Shown: positions 17,179 through 24,698 of the stretch, piece by piece | Position numbering within the stretch: the first letter of the stretch is position 1 | Layout of the letters: every line of letters starts with the position of its first letter | From: Paenibacillus glycinis | Lineage (GTDB): Bacteria; Bacillota; Bacilli; Paenibacillales; Paenibacillaceae | NCBI RefSeq assembly: GCF_009909185.1 | Contig: NZ_JAAAMV010000022.1 | Coordinates: forward strand, 1 to 64,000 | Direction: 5' to 3' | DNA: 64,000 bases | Position numbers and translations under genes: made by a program | Notes under the pieces: model-generated | Told to the model about the DNA's origin: nothing | Database searches by the model: none | The model's input: only the letters and a program-made list of their open reading frames with translations

Positions 17179-18354
17179 TTACACCGAACGGCTGCCGCTC
17201 ATCTTACCCTGCGCATGCCCCTTCCGATAGACGGCCAGCAGGACGAGACTGAACAAAAACGCGGCAAGCGACATGCCGGACAGGAGCAGATAGAAGCCAT
17301 GGCCTTCGAGCCGCTGGTAGAGCCAGCCGCCGCCGTACGAAGCGACGATGCCCGACACGCCGAAGAATACGAGCGCCAGCACCGTCTGCCCCGTCGCCTT
17401 CCATTCGTCCGGCACGATCCGGTACAAATATTGAATCGCCGCCGAATAGAGAATCGGGAACGTGAACACCTGCAGCAGCTGCAAATACGTCATGGCATGG
17501 GGATCCGTGATCCAGGCCGACAGGAAAAACCGCAGGAAGTAGAAAAAGCTGGCGAAGGCGATAAGCGCCATCTCCCGCCCGCCGCGCATCCACCAGAAGC
17601 TTAGCGCGAAGACGAGAATCTCGCTGCCCGCGGCGAGAAACCAGGCTTGGCCGACAAGCTCGGATCCGCCTCCGAGCGCATGCAGGTGGACGCCCAGGTA
17701 TGTATCATTCATCCGTGAGGGCACGGCCGCAACGAAGACGAGCACGAGAAACAGCAGCGTTTCGCGATGGCCCAGAAATCTGCCCAGGCTCTTGAACGAG
17801 ACCGGCTTGCTCGCCGCCGGCGCGTCGCGCAGCATCAGGCAGACGACGAAGCTCACCGCGCCGAAGCCCGCGAACAGGAGACCGAGGCTGCTTTTCCCGA
17901 AATAAAGCATGACATAGCCGACGATCAGCGACATCACGGCGTAGCCCAGCGCGCCGAAGGTCCGTATCGAGCCGTAGCTGACCCGGGCCGCCTGCGAAGT
18001 CTGGAAGTTCAAGCTTTCCGTCAGCGGATCCATCGGCATCAGGAAGAAGAACAGCAGCATCGTGAAGAGCACGAGCACGAAGAAGCTCTCCGACGTGTAG
18101 AGAAAATACCCGACGACGGTCGAGCAGGCGATCAGCAGCAGCAGCACGCCCCGGATCGTCTTGGCCCGGTCGCTGATCATGCCCCAAAACGGCGAGGAGA
18201 AGATCGAGACGAAGCCGCCCGATCCGACGATGATGCCGATCCGCACGGCCGACAGCCCTTGGGCGTCCAGATAGACGGGGAGAAACGAGATGAAAATCGC
18301 CAACAAGGCAAAAAACAAAAAATTGTACGCGCGCAAGCCTGCAATGGCATTCAT
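17179..18354 (-). CDS. Major facilitator superfamily transporter
   Basis: A 391-residue membrane protein with about 12 hydrophobic spans, similar in layout to LacY-like or nucleoside:H+ symporter-like MFS proteins. GMISDRAKTIRGV (about 58-70) occupies the loop 2-3 position with the MFS motif A pattern, and PMDPLTESLNFQ lies in span 4. The substrate is unknown. The ATG is preceded by AAGGGAA at a somewhat long distance. It stands alone between a terminator at 18397 and the adenosyltransferase gene. Confidence 0.8.
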   Translation of the reverse strand: MNAIAGLRAYNFLFFALLAIFISFLPVYLDAQGLSAVRIGIIVGSGGFVSIFSSPFWGMISDRAKTIRGVLLLLIACSTVVGYFLYTSESFFVLVLFTMLLFFFLMPMDPLTESLNFQTSQAARVSYGSIRTFGALGYAVMSLIVGYVMLYFGKSSLGLLFAGFGAVSFVVCLMLRDAPAASKPVSFKSLGRFLGHRETLLFLVLVFVAAVPSRMNDTYLGVHLHALGGGSELVGQAWFLAAGSEILVFALSFWWMRGGREMALIAFASFFYFLRFFLSAWITDPHAMTYLQLLQVFTFPILYSAAIQYLYRIVPDEWKATGQTVLALVFFGVSGIVASYGGGWLYQRLEGHGFYLLLSGMSLAAFLFSLVLLAVYRKGHAQGKMSGSRSV

Positions 18355-18396
18355 AATGATCGATAAGTTCCCTTCTATAACGGAGGCGCGAGGACA

Positions 18397-18426
18397 AAAG
18401 AAAAGAAGTCCCTGAAAGGACCTCTT
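18397..18426 (-). terminator. Intrinsic terminator of the Spo0E-like gene
   Basis: On the minus strand AAGAGGTCC and GGACTTCTT form a 9-bp stem with one G-T pair around a short loop, followed by a T-rich tract. Confidence 0.75.
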
Positions 18427-18449
18427 CGCGAAAGGCTCTGCTCTTATGT

Positions 18450-18671
18450 TCAGCTCGACGTCGATGCGCCGCCCATCCTTCTTCGAAAACGCATGTATTC
18501 GTTGATCTTGGTATCCAGCATCCGGCTGAGGCCGATGACTTTCTCGGAACTGAACGTCGCTTCTTCCACGTAAGATTGTTCCATCTTCAAACGCAGCGCA
18601 TAGATTTCGTCTTCCAATCGACGTATAGACGATGAGGACTTCAGCGTAAGACCCGTTTTAGCACAAGTCAT
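18450..18671 (-). CDS. Spo0E-family aspartyl-phosphate phosphatase
   Basis: A 73-residue helical-hairpin protein. IRRLEDEIYALRLKMEQSYV and VIGLSRMLDTKINEYMR match the Spo0E family, whose members dephosphorylate Spo0A-phosphate and delay sporulation; SRMLD is the typical signature stretch. The ATG at 18671 is chosen because AGGAGGG lies six bases upstream. In-frame ATGs at 18692 and 18677 overlap or precede that site. It is monocistronic with a terminator at 18397. The window does not contain its partner Spo0A. Confidence 0.85.
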   Translation of the reverse strand: MTCAKTGLTLKSSSSIRRLEDEIYALRLKMEQSYVEEATFSSEKVIGLSRMLDTKINEYMRFRRRMGGASTSS

Positions 18672-18789
18672 TGCCATCCCTCCTGTCATCAATCAATGCC
18701 ACCAACGACGCTTGTGCTCAGCGCGGGTTAAAGTTTTGATAAAGATTTCATAATTATAACAAAGAAACCCAAAAAAGAATATCGCTTTT

Positions 18790-20004
18790 TCAGTCTCCCT
18801 TTAACTTCCTGACGTACAGCCCCATCCGTTCGATCGCTTCCGTCAATTGGCTGACGGAGGTGGCGTAGGAGCAGCGCAGATGCCCTTCGCCGCCGAGGCC
18901 GAACACGTCGCCGGGCACGGCCGCGACCTTCTGCTCGTTGAGCAGCCCCGTCGCGAATTCCTCCGAGGTCAGCCCGAGTCCCGCGATGGACGGGAACGCG
19001 TAAAACGCGCCCTGCGGCTCGTGGCAGGCCAGACCGATCTCGCGGAAGCCCTTCACGACGAGCCTGCGGCGCTGGTTGTAGGACTCCACCATCCGGTTCT
19101 TCTCTTCCATGCCGTTGCGAAGCGCTTCGAGCGCCGCCACCTGCGCCATGTTGGAGGCGCACATGACCGTGTATTGATGAATCTTGAGCATCGCGGCGAT
19201 CAGCTCCGGATGCCCGCAGGCGTAGCCGATCCGCCAGCCCGTCATCGCGAACGACTTGGAGAAGCCGCTGACGAGAATCGTGCGGTCCTTCATGCCCGGC
19301 ATGGCCGCGAAGCTGACGTGCTTCGTGCCGTAAGTCAGCTCCGCGTAGATCTCGTCGGAGATGACGATCAGGTCGTGCTCTTCCACGACCTTCGCGATCG
19401 GCAGCCAATCCTCGGCCGTCATGATGCCGCCGGTCGGATTGCTCGGGTAACAGAGAATGAGCACCTTGGACTTCGGCGTGATGGCCGCGCGCAGCGATTC
19501 CGCCGTCAGCTTGAAGTCATCCTTCGCGAAGGTCTCGACGCCGACCGGCACGCCCCCGCTCAGCGACGTGATCGGGGAATACGAGATATAGCAAGGCTCC
19601 GGCACGAGAATCTCGTCGCCGGGCGCGATCAAGGCGCGAAGCGCCAGATCGATCGCCTCGCTGCCGCCGACCGTGACGAGCACTTCCTTGGCCGGGTCGT
19701 ACGCGACGCTGAATTGATTGTGCAGGTAGTATGCGATCTCTTCGCGCAGCTCGGGCGTGCCCGCATTGGACGTATACTGCGTCTTGCCCATCTCGAGCGC
19801 GTAGACGCAGGCTTCGCGGACATGCCAAGGCGTGACGAAATCGGGCTCGCCGACGCCGAGCGTGATGATGTCCTTGCGTCCGCTCGCCAGGTCGAAGAAC
19901 CGCCGGATGCCGGACGGCTTGATGGCTCTGACCGAAGGCGACAGGTACTCCTCCATCGACGCGCGCTTCGAAGGCGCGCTCCGTTGTTTCTCGTCGATAA
20001 TCAT
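18790..20004 (-). CDS. Class I/II aminotransferase, YugH/AlaT-like
   Basis: This 404-residue PLP enzyme has the class I/II landmarks TLGVGEPDFVTPWHVREA, YPSNPTGG, SDEIYAELTY and the PLP lysine in VSGFSKSFAMTGWRIGY. Together with the AsnC-type gene 14 bases upstream it reproduces the Bacillus yugG-yugH pair, in which the enzyme has been assigned to alanine transamination. That substrate is inference here. The TTG or ATG choice at the N-terminus is uncertain; the segment MEEYLSPSVRAIKPSGIRRF may mark a later start at about 19956. Confidence 0.88.
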   Translation of the reverse strand: MIIDEKQRSAPSKRASMEEYLSPSVRAIKPSGIRRFFDLASGRKDIITLGVGEPDFVTPWHVREACVYALEMGKTQYTSNAGTPELREEIAYYLHNQFSVAYDPAKEVLVTVGGSEAIDLALRALIAPGDEILVPEPCYISYSPITSLSGGVPVGVETFAKDDFKLTAESLRAAITPKSKVLILCYPSNPTGGIMTAEDWLPIAKVVEEHDLIVISDEIYAELTYGTKHVSFAAMPGMKDRTILVSGFSKSFAMTGWRIGYACGHPELIAAMLKIHQYTVMCASNMAQVAALEALRNGMEEKNRMVESYNQRRRLVVKGFREIGLACHEPQGAFYAFPSIAGLGLTSEEFATGLLNEQKVAAVPGDVFGLGGEGHLRCSYATSVSQLTEAIERMGLYVRKLKGD

Positions 20005-20018
20005 CCGGAATGCACCCC

Positions 20019-20510
20019 TTACGGCGAGACGAGAAGACGGTGGTCGTCCTCATGCTCTTCGAATATAATGCCGTCCTGCTTGTATTTTTTGAGAATGAAA
20101 AAGGTCTTGGTGGAAAGAACGGCATCGATCGGCGACAGCTTGTTGGAGACGAAGGAAGCCACGTCCTTCAGCGTCTTGCCCTGCACTTCGACGAGCAGAT
20201 CGTACGCGCCGGACATCAGATAGACCGATTTCACCTCGGGGTATAAATAAATCCGCTCCGCGATGCCTTCGAAACCGCGGCCGCGTTCCGGCGTGATCTG
20301 CACTTCGATAAGCGCCGTGACCTTCTCGTCTTCGACCTTGCTCCAGTTCACGACGGTCGCGTATTTGACGATGATATGATCCTGCTCCATTTCCGCAATG
20401 GCCTGTTTCACTTCATCCGCGGGCGCGTCGATCATCGTCGCGATCAGGTCCGCGGAGCGCCTTGCATCTTCCTTCAGCAGTTCGAGTATTTGCATTTTCC
20501 GTCCATCCAT
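20019..20510 (-). CDS. AsnC/Lrp-family transcriptional regulator, YugG/AlaR-like
   Basis: A 163-residue regulator: N-terminal winged helix-turn-helix (about 5-55, KMQILELLKEDARRSADLIA) and C-terminal RAM ligand-binding domain (about 65-145, with VYLMSGAYDLLVEVQGKTLK). Lrp-type proteins respond to amino acids and usually control an adjacent gene, here the aminotransferase. The ATG at 20510 is preferred over TTG 20516 because AGGAGGG lies seven bases upstream of it. A promoter-like pair precedes it. Confidence 0.9.
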   Translation of the reverse strand: MDGRKMQILELLKEDARRSADLIATMIDAPADEVKQAIAEMEQDHIIVKYATVVNWSKVEDEKVTALIEVQITPERGRGFEGIAERIYLYPEVKSVYLMSGAYDLLVEVQGKTLKDVASFVSNKLSPIDAVLSTKTFFILKKYKQDGIIFEEHEDDHRLLVSP

Positions 20511-20531
20511 CGCCAAACCCTCCTGATCATA

Positions 20532-20561
20532 ACTATAAAGACTATATTACAACGAATCCAA
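20532..20561 (-). promoter_or_regulatory. Sigma-A-like promoter of the AsnC-aminotransferase operon
   Basis: TTGGAT (20561-20556), an 18-base spacer and TATAGT (20537-20532) on the minus strand lie 22 bases before the regulator start. Confidence 0.45.
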
Positions 20562-20632
20562 GCTTCCTGCAAAGCATTAAAGCGCTCGGGCTCGCCCTAT
20601 CGGGACGCGCGATCGGCAGGAAGGCCCGCATG

Positions 20633-20655
20633 AAAAAAGACCCCGTAGGGTCTTT
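20633..20655 (-). terminator. Intrinsic terminator of the CotF-like gene
   Basis: On the minus strand AAGACCC-TAC-GGGGTCTT is followed by a run of T. It lies ten bases after the CotF-like stop codon. Confidence 0.85.
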
Positions 20656-20663
20656 GCGCGGCG

Positions 20664-21113
20664 TTACATATACGGCTGGTTCTGGCCCGGCATATGCTGC
20701 TGGTTGCCTTGCTGCTGATACTGCGGAGGCATCTGGTTTTGCGGCTGGTGCATATGCTGCTGCATGTGCTGCTGATTTCTGAATCCGGACTGGCCGAGGC
20801 CGAGCTGCTGCAGGAACTGGTCCGTCTTCTGCTCCGTTTGCTGGTTCTGCTGCAGCTGCTTCTGGATCTCTTGGCGAAGCACCGGGGACGCCGCGCTGTA
20901 CATATTGTTCTGTTCCATGATCTTGTAGAGATGACCCTGCATCTGCAAGGTGCTGTTCAGCAGGTTCGTGAAGAGCTGCCGCACCTGCTGGCAGCTGGAC
21001 TCCGTCGCCGCGGTGGCGTATTCGCCCACGACGCGCTTCAAGTCCGACAGCACCGTATATGCCAAATCCTCGTCGGACAGAAGAGGGTGGCCTTGTCCTT
21101 GTTGTTGGTACAT
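20664..21113 (-). CDS. CotF-like spore coat protein with Gln-rich tail
   Basis: A 149-residue protein. Residues 12-75 form the CotF-type helical bundle (LSDEDLAYTVLSDLKRVVGE, then ESSCQQVRQLFTNLLNSTLQ). The remaining part is very rich in Gln, His, Met and Asn, as in many Paenibacillus coat proteins. AGGATC/GGGAGG-like sites lie upstream, and a smaller coat-associated gene precedes it by 35 bases, so both are likely transcribed together in the mother cell. It ends at a strong terminator. Mother-cell expression is inference from the family. Confidence 0.85.
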   Translation of the reverse strand: MYQQQGQGHPLLSDEDLAYTVLSDLKRVVGEYATAATESSCQQVRQLFTNLLNSTLQMQGHLYKIMEQNNMYSAASPVLRQEIQKQLQQNQQTEQKTDQFLQQLGLGQSGFRNQQHMQQHMHQPQNQMPPQYQQQGNQQHMPGQNQPYM

Positions 21114-21148
21114 GTTCGTATGATCCTCCCGCTCGTAAAATGGCTTCG

Positions 21149-21373
21149 TTAATGCGACTGCGGCTGCGTAGGGGCGAGCTGCTGGTGTTGGGCGATGGCG
21201 TTAAGCAGCATTTGCGCGTGCTGCTGGTGCGTGTTAATCATTTGCATGCCGGCCTGCTTCAGCGCGGAATTGCTGGCGGAAGCCGCCATCACCGCGTTTT
21301 GCTTGATCAGCAGATCCTCGTTCGATATCGAATCCACCAGGTATTCCAGTTCTTTGGACGTCAACGGTTGCAT
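21149..21373 (-). CDS. Small coat-associated protein paired with the CotF-like gene
   Basis: A 74-residue helical protein, MQPLTSKELEYLVDSISNED at the start and a Gln/His-rich C-terminus. The pattern LTSKELEYLVDSISNEDLLI with KQAGMQMINTHQQHAQMLL is like the small proteins commonly encoded just before cotF-type genes in Paenibacillus. The ATG at 21373 is chosen because GGAGGG lies nine bases upstream. An in-frame start at 21397 overlaps that site. Confidence 0.75.
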   Translation of the reverse strand: MQPLTSKELEYLVDSISNEDLLIKQNAVMAASASNSALKQAGMQMINTHQQHAQMLLNAIAQHQQLAPTQPQSH

Positions 21374-21487
21374 CAAGGCAAACCCTCCTTTTTCCATGGA
21401 TTTTAATCCTCGGATAGTATGCCCCCGTCGTCCTTTTCCTATGTAGCGCTTCTTCCCCGCAGGGAAGAAAACGAGGCGATTCGCCGG

Positions 21488-22153
21488 TTACGGAAGATGC
21501 ACCGTCTTCACGTGGTCGAAGTGCAGATAGACGGAGTTTCCTCCCGCGGTCGACAGTTCGATGATGTTTTGGTCGATGCTTTTGAGCACGCCGATTTTGT
21601 TCGGGTTCTCGCCCAGGTCCAGGATGACGAATTCGCCGATCAGCTTGCGCAGCTGCTGGTCGAAGGTGCGGGCGAGCGTGATGGGAGACGGCTTCAGCGG
21701 AAATTGCTCCGGCGTCAAGGTATACGGCGTCACGTTCGGGTTGTACGGAATGAGAAATTTCAAATGCTGGAGCGATACGATCACCGAGTGGTACACGGGC
21801 GAGTAAAAGACGAAGAAATCGTTCATGACGCTCGTGAGATAGCCGTGGATGGATTGGTTGCCGGTGATGTAAATTTCGGAAAACATGCCCTTGGCGTTCA
21901 TGAGCACCTTGCGGTAGGAGATGGGATCGTTCTGCGGTTCGAAGGGAAGATCCGGCACTTGGATTTCCTGTGTATCGGCTTTCGACAATCGAAGCTGCTG
22001 TACATGGATGAGGGGAATGTAGAGGAACTGCGTGCCGTTATGAATAACGAGTATGTCTTGGCCCATATCGATCAGCTTGCCTTGGATCGTAATCGACTTG
22101 CCTGAAATGTCCAGCTCGACGTAGCGGTCTAATAAAGGGTGGCGATGTTTCAA
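21488..22153 (-). CDS. DUF2642-like spore coat protein
   Basis: A 221-residue protein built of three similar beta-rich units of about 60 residues: ITIQGKLIDMGQDILVIHNG with YIPLIHVQQL; then IHGYLTSVMNDFFVFYSPVY with LKFLIP; then LIGEFVILDLGENPNKIGVL with VYLHFDHVKTVHLP. Such units are typical of DUF2642/CotB-type coat proteins, and the CotB-like gene upstream has two of them. No membrane segment or signal is present. Function in coat assembly is inferred from the family and the coat neighbourhood. Confidence 0.65.
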   Translation of the reverse strand: MKHRHPLLDRYVELDISGKSITIQGKLIDMGQDILVIHNGTQFLYIPLIHVQQLRLSKADTQEIQVPDLPFEPQNDPISYRKVLMNAKGMFSEIYITGNQSIHGYLTSVMNDFFVFYSPVYHSVIVSLQHLKFLIPYNPNVTPYTLTPEQFPLKPSPITLARTFDQQLRKLIGEFVILDLGENPNKIGVLKSIDQNIIELSTAGGNSVYLHFDHVKTVHLP

Positions 22154-22580
22154 TGAAATCGACCTCCTTTCATCCAGTTATTTGCGTCCAGGCAATTGGA
22201 GACTGAGCAGACTGGCCGGCTGCATGGCAATGAACGGAGCTGATTCGATATCGGTCAGCGACAATGTCCCGGCCGAGAGGACATAAGCATGCATGAAGGT
22301 TGGACATGATCGTACAGCAGCCCGCCGAAGGCGTCTACAATCACATAGATACCGAACGCAAACTTGAGGATAGCCGGGGTGTCGCCGCCGGGAATCTCCA
22401 GCGCGCCGCTGGGCCCGCATGCATGCGGGTCCGTTCGACGCTTCGATGCCCGCGGAAGTCCAGTCAGCCGGCGCCCGAAGGCCGGATTCGCTTGGAACCC
22501 GGCCCGGGCCGCCGCTGCGATAAGCGTTGCGCGGTGCCGGCAGCGGGGAAAAGCGGGCCGCCGGACGCTCTTGCTTGCAT
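22154..22580 (-). other. 427-base gap in the coat island, no supported gene
   Basis: No ORF with start codon and ribosome site is convincing. On the minus strand a start-less open frame reads GGDTPAILKFAFGIYVIVDA and on to a TGA at 22255. Another frame gives a 38-residue ORF ending just before the DUF2642-like gene. A palindrome, CCCGCATGCATGCGGG, lies at 22414-22429. The region may hold a decayed gene or only promoter DNA. Confidence 0.4.
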
Positions 22581-23378
22581 TCAGCCTTTTTTGCCCCGCG
22601 TGGAACCGGAAGTGCTGGAGGTTTTGCCGCTTTTTTTGCTGCTTTGGTTGCGGTTGTTCGCGCTGCGGTTGCCGCCGGAGGAAGATTTGTTGCCGGAGGA
22701 TTTGCTGCCGCCGGAAGAGTTGGATTTGTTGTTATTGTTATTGTTGTTCTTGTTGTTATTGTTGCTGTTGTTGCCGCTGCTGCCTTGGCTGCCTTTGCTG
22801 GCGTAGATGCCTGCGGTTTTGACGGTTTTGATGTGGTAGAGCGGGATTTGCACCAGTTCGGGACCGACGACGAGCAGCAGCGATTCGTTGCCGACTTGCG
22901 CGATGAAGCCTTCGATCTTTTCAGGGCCGCCCCAGTTGATTTGCACGAATTTTTGCGTTAGCGCGCGGAGAACGCCCACGAAGCCGTTTGCCATGATGTA
23001 TTGGCGCGTGCCGCGGGAACCGTGCGAGCCGCCGGATCCGGGAAGGTCGGTGACGCTTTTGACGTGGCTCGTGTTGACATAGACGTAACCGCCGGATACT
23101 TTAAGCACGAGATAGCCGGATTGTACGCCGATCAGCTTGCCTTGGAGCGATTCCGGACCGCCGCGGTTGATGCGGACGTTCATGCCGATTTGATTGCTCA
23201 AGAAGTTGGTTCCTCCTCCGTTGCCGCCGCTATGGTGACTTTTGTGGCTTTTGTGATCCTTGCAGCAGTGCGAGCCTTGATTGCCCATGCCTTGGTTGCC
23301 CATGCCTTGGTTGCCCAGCATGCCGTACGGTTTGTAGCTGATTGCATCGTTGCCCATGTTTCCCCAGTAAGAATTCAT
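22581..23378 (-). CDS. CotB-like spore coat protein with Ser/Asn/Lys-rich tail
   Basis: A 265-residue protein with a low-complexity Gly/Met/Asn start (NQGMGNQGMGNQG) and a His/Lys/Cys segment. Two similar folded units follow: VRINRGGPESLQGKLIGVQS at about 70-110, and VQINWGGPEKIEGFIAQVGN at about 143-190 with QIPLYHIKTV. From about residue 195 the tail consists almost only of Ser, Asn, Lys, Gly and Arg. CotB of Bacillus subtilis has the same order, and its Ser/Lys/Arg tail is phosphorylated by CotH. A cotH gene lies 1.3 kb away, so this tail is a candidate CotH substrate. It is divergent from the collagen-like gene. Confidence 0.8.
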   Translation of the reverse strand: MNSYWGNMGNDAISYKPYGMLGNQGMGNQGMGNQGSHCCKDHKSHKSHHSGGNGGGTNFLSNQIGMNVRINRGGPESLQGKLIGVQSGYLVLKVSGGYVYVNTSHVKSVTDLPGSGGSHGSRGTRQYIMANGFVGVLRALTQKFVQINWGGPEKIEGFIAQVGNESLLLVVGPELVQIPLYHIKTVKTAGIYASKGSQGSSGNNSNNNNKNNNNNNNKSNSSGGSKSSGNKSSSGGNRSANNRNQSSKKSGKTSSTSGSTRGKKG

Positions 23379-23681
23379 ACCAAAATCCCTCCGTAGTCAA
23401 TAGATTCTAACCTGCCCCATGAAAGACCAAAGGGTGCAAACACGATCCGATACCTGCTTACATAATAACGGTTCATCCTACTCGCTTCGGCATTCATCCC
23501 TCCATTGCTTGCCCCTGTGAAATCTATCATGGGAGACAATTTATAATGTATTTATATGTATCCTGTATCCATAGGGTACTAGATTGTTATCTATTTCTAA
23601 TAAGTTGAGTCAATGACCCGGTGCGATTGATAGATTCGCGACATAGCCTGTATAGAATCTATGAAAAGGAGATGAAGCACA
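23379..23681. promoter_or_regulatory. Divergent promoter region of the CotB-like and collagen-like genes
   Basis: This 303-base AT-rich segment separates two divergent coat genes and has no ORF. TATAATGTATTTATATGTAT lies at 23541-23560 and CATAGCCTGTATAGAATC just upstream of the collagen-like start. Mother-cell sigma factors (SigE/SigK) and GerE would be expected, but I cannot assign -35 and -10 boxes with confidence. Confidence 0.4.
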
Positions 23682-24605
23682 TTGCCTAAACAAACACAGA
23701 GATCCAATAACGGACAAAAAGAAGGCACGCAAGGATCCCAAGGTTCCCGCGGTCAAGGTACGCGCGGCTCCAAAGGCTCCCGAGGCGAAGGTACTCGCGG
23801 CGAAGGTACTCGCGGTTCCCAAGGTTCCCGGGGCGAAAACAGCTCCCCGGGACAAGGCTCCAAAGGTTCCCGCGGCGAAGGTACGCGCGGCTCCAAAGGT
23901 TCCCGGGGCGAAAACAGCTCGCCTGGACAAGGCTCCAAAGGCTCCCGCGGCGAAGGTACGCGCGGCTCCAAAGGTTCCCGCGGTGAAAACAGCTCCCCGG
24001 GACAAGGCTCCAAAGGCTCCCGCGGCGAAGGTACGCGCGGTTCCCAAGGTTCCCGCGGTGAAAACAGCTCCCCGGGACAAGGCTCCAAAGGCTCCCGCGG
24101 TTCCAAAGGTTCTCAAGGTTCCCGCGGCGCACAAGGTACGCGAGGCTCAAAAGGCTCCCCCGGATCCCGCGGTTCCCAAGGCTCCCAAGGCGTACAAGGT
24201 ACGCAAGGCTCTCAAGGCGTGCAAGGTACGCAAGGCTCTCAAGGCGTGCAAGGTACGCAAGGCTCCCAAGGCGTGCAAGGTACGCAAGGCTCCCAAGGCT
24301 CCCAAGGTTCTCGCGGCTCCCAAGGTTCGCAAGGTTCCCGCGGTTCCCAAGGCTCGAGAGGCTCCCAAGGTTCTCCCGGTTCCCAAGGTTCGCGCGGTTC
24401 CCAAGGTTCCCAAGGATCGCCTGGCTCCCAAGGCTCCCGCGGTTCCCATGGTTCGCAAGGCTCCCGCGGCTCCCAAGGCTCCCGTGGTTCCCAAGGTTCG
24501 CGAGGCTCCCGTGGCTCCCAAGGCTCCCTCGGTTCCCATGGTTCGCAAGGCTCGCGCGGCTCCCAAGGCTCCCGCAGCCACAATAGCGGCTGGGGCGGCA
24601 AATAA
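23682..24605 (+). CDS. Collagen-like Gly-Ser-X repeat protein, probable coat or exosporium protein
   Basis: A 307-residue protein made almost wholly of Gly-X-Y triplets, mostly GSR, GSQ, GSK and GTR. The triplet phase is broken at GE or GQ dipeptides and at GENSSPGQ. A 25-residue unit occurs four times near 50-140 and a nine-residue GVQGTQGSQ unit four times near 170-205. The Ser and Arg/Lys content recalls CotG, and the gene lies between the cotB-like and cotH genes, as cotG does in Bacillus subtilis. It could form collagen-like filaments whose serines are CotH targets. The TTG start is taken because AAGGAG lies ten bases upstream and no in-frame ATG fits. A terminator separates it from cotH. 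Confidence 0.8.
   Translation: MPKQTQRSNNGQKEGTQGSQGSRGQGTRGSKGSRGEGTRGEGTRGSQGSRGENSSPGQGSKGSRGEGTRGSKGSRGENSSPGQGSKGSRGEGTRGSKGSRGENSSPGQGSKGSRGEGTRGSQGSRGENSSPGQGSKGSRGSKGSQGSRGAQGTRGSKGSPGSRGSQGSQGVQGTQGSQGVQGTQGSQGVQGTQGSQGVQGTQGSQGSQGSRGSQGSQGSRGSQGSRGSQGSPGSQGSRGSQGSQGSPGSQGSRGSHGSQGSRGSQGSRGSQGSRGSRGSQGSLGSHGSQGSRGSQGSRSHNSGWGGK
23835..24296 (+). repeat. 75-bp and 27-bp tandem repeats inside the collagen-like gene
   Basis: A block beginning GAAAACAGCTC recurs at 23835, 23910, 23985 and 24060, an exact 75-base period. A second array with GGCGT(A/G)CAAGGTACGCAAGG recurs at 24189, 24216, 24243 and 24270, period 27. Both periods are multiples of three, so copy-number changes keep the frame, and length variation among strains is expected. 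Confidence 0.9.
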
Positions 24606-24648
24606 GGAGTGACCGATAGACGTTCGCCCGCATAGTGTAAATAAGCTG

Positions 24649-24680
24649 AAGCCTATCGAATGCGGTAGGCTTTATCTTTT
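24649..24680 (+). terminator. Intrinsic terminator of the collagen-like gene
   Basis: AAGCCTATCG and CGGTAGGCTT form a stem around AATG, followed by the T-rich TTATCTTTT. It lies before cotH, so cotH is either read through or has its own promoter. Confidence 0.65.
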
Positions 24681-24698
24681 GCCTAAGGAGATGGTCGA

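Noticed and set aside
23835-24296. CRISPR-like tandem repeats
   Set aside because: The units are directly tandem and coding, without unique spacers, and no cas gene is present.
23686-24633. Long antisense frames over the collagen-like gene
   Set aside because: All frames stay open because the repeat units are multiples of three and lack stop triplets. Only the plus frame has a ribosome site and sensible Gly-X-Y pattern.
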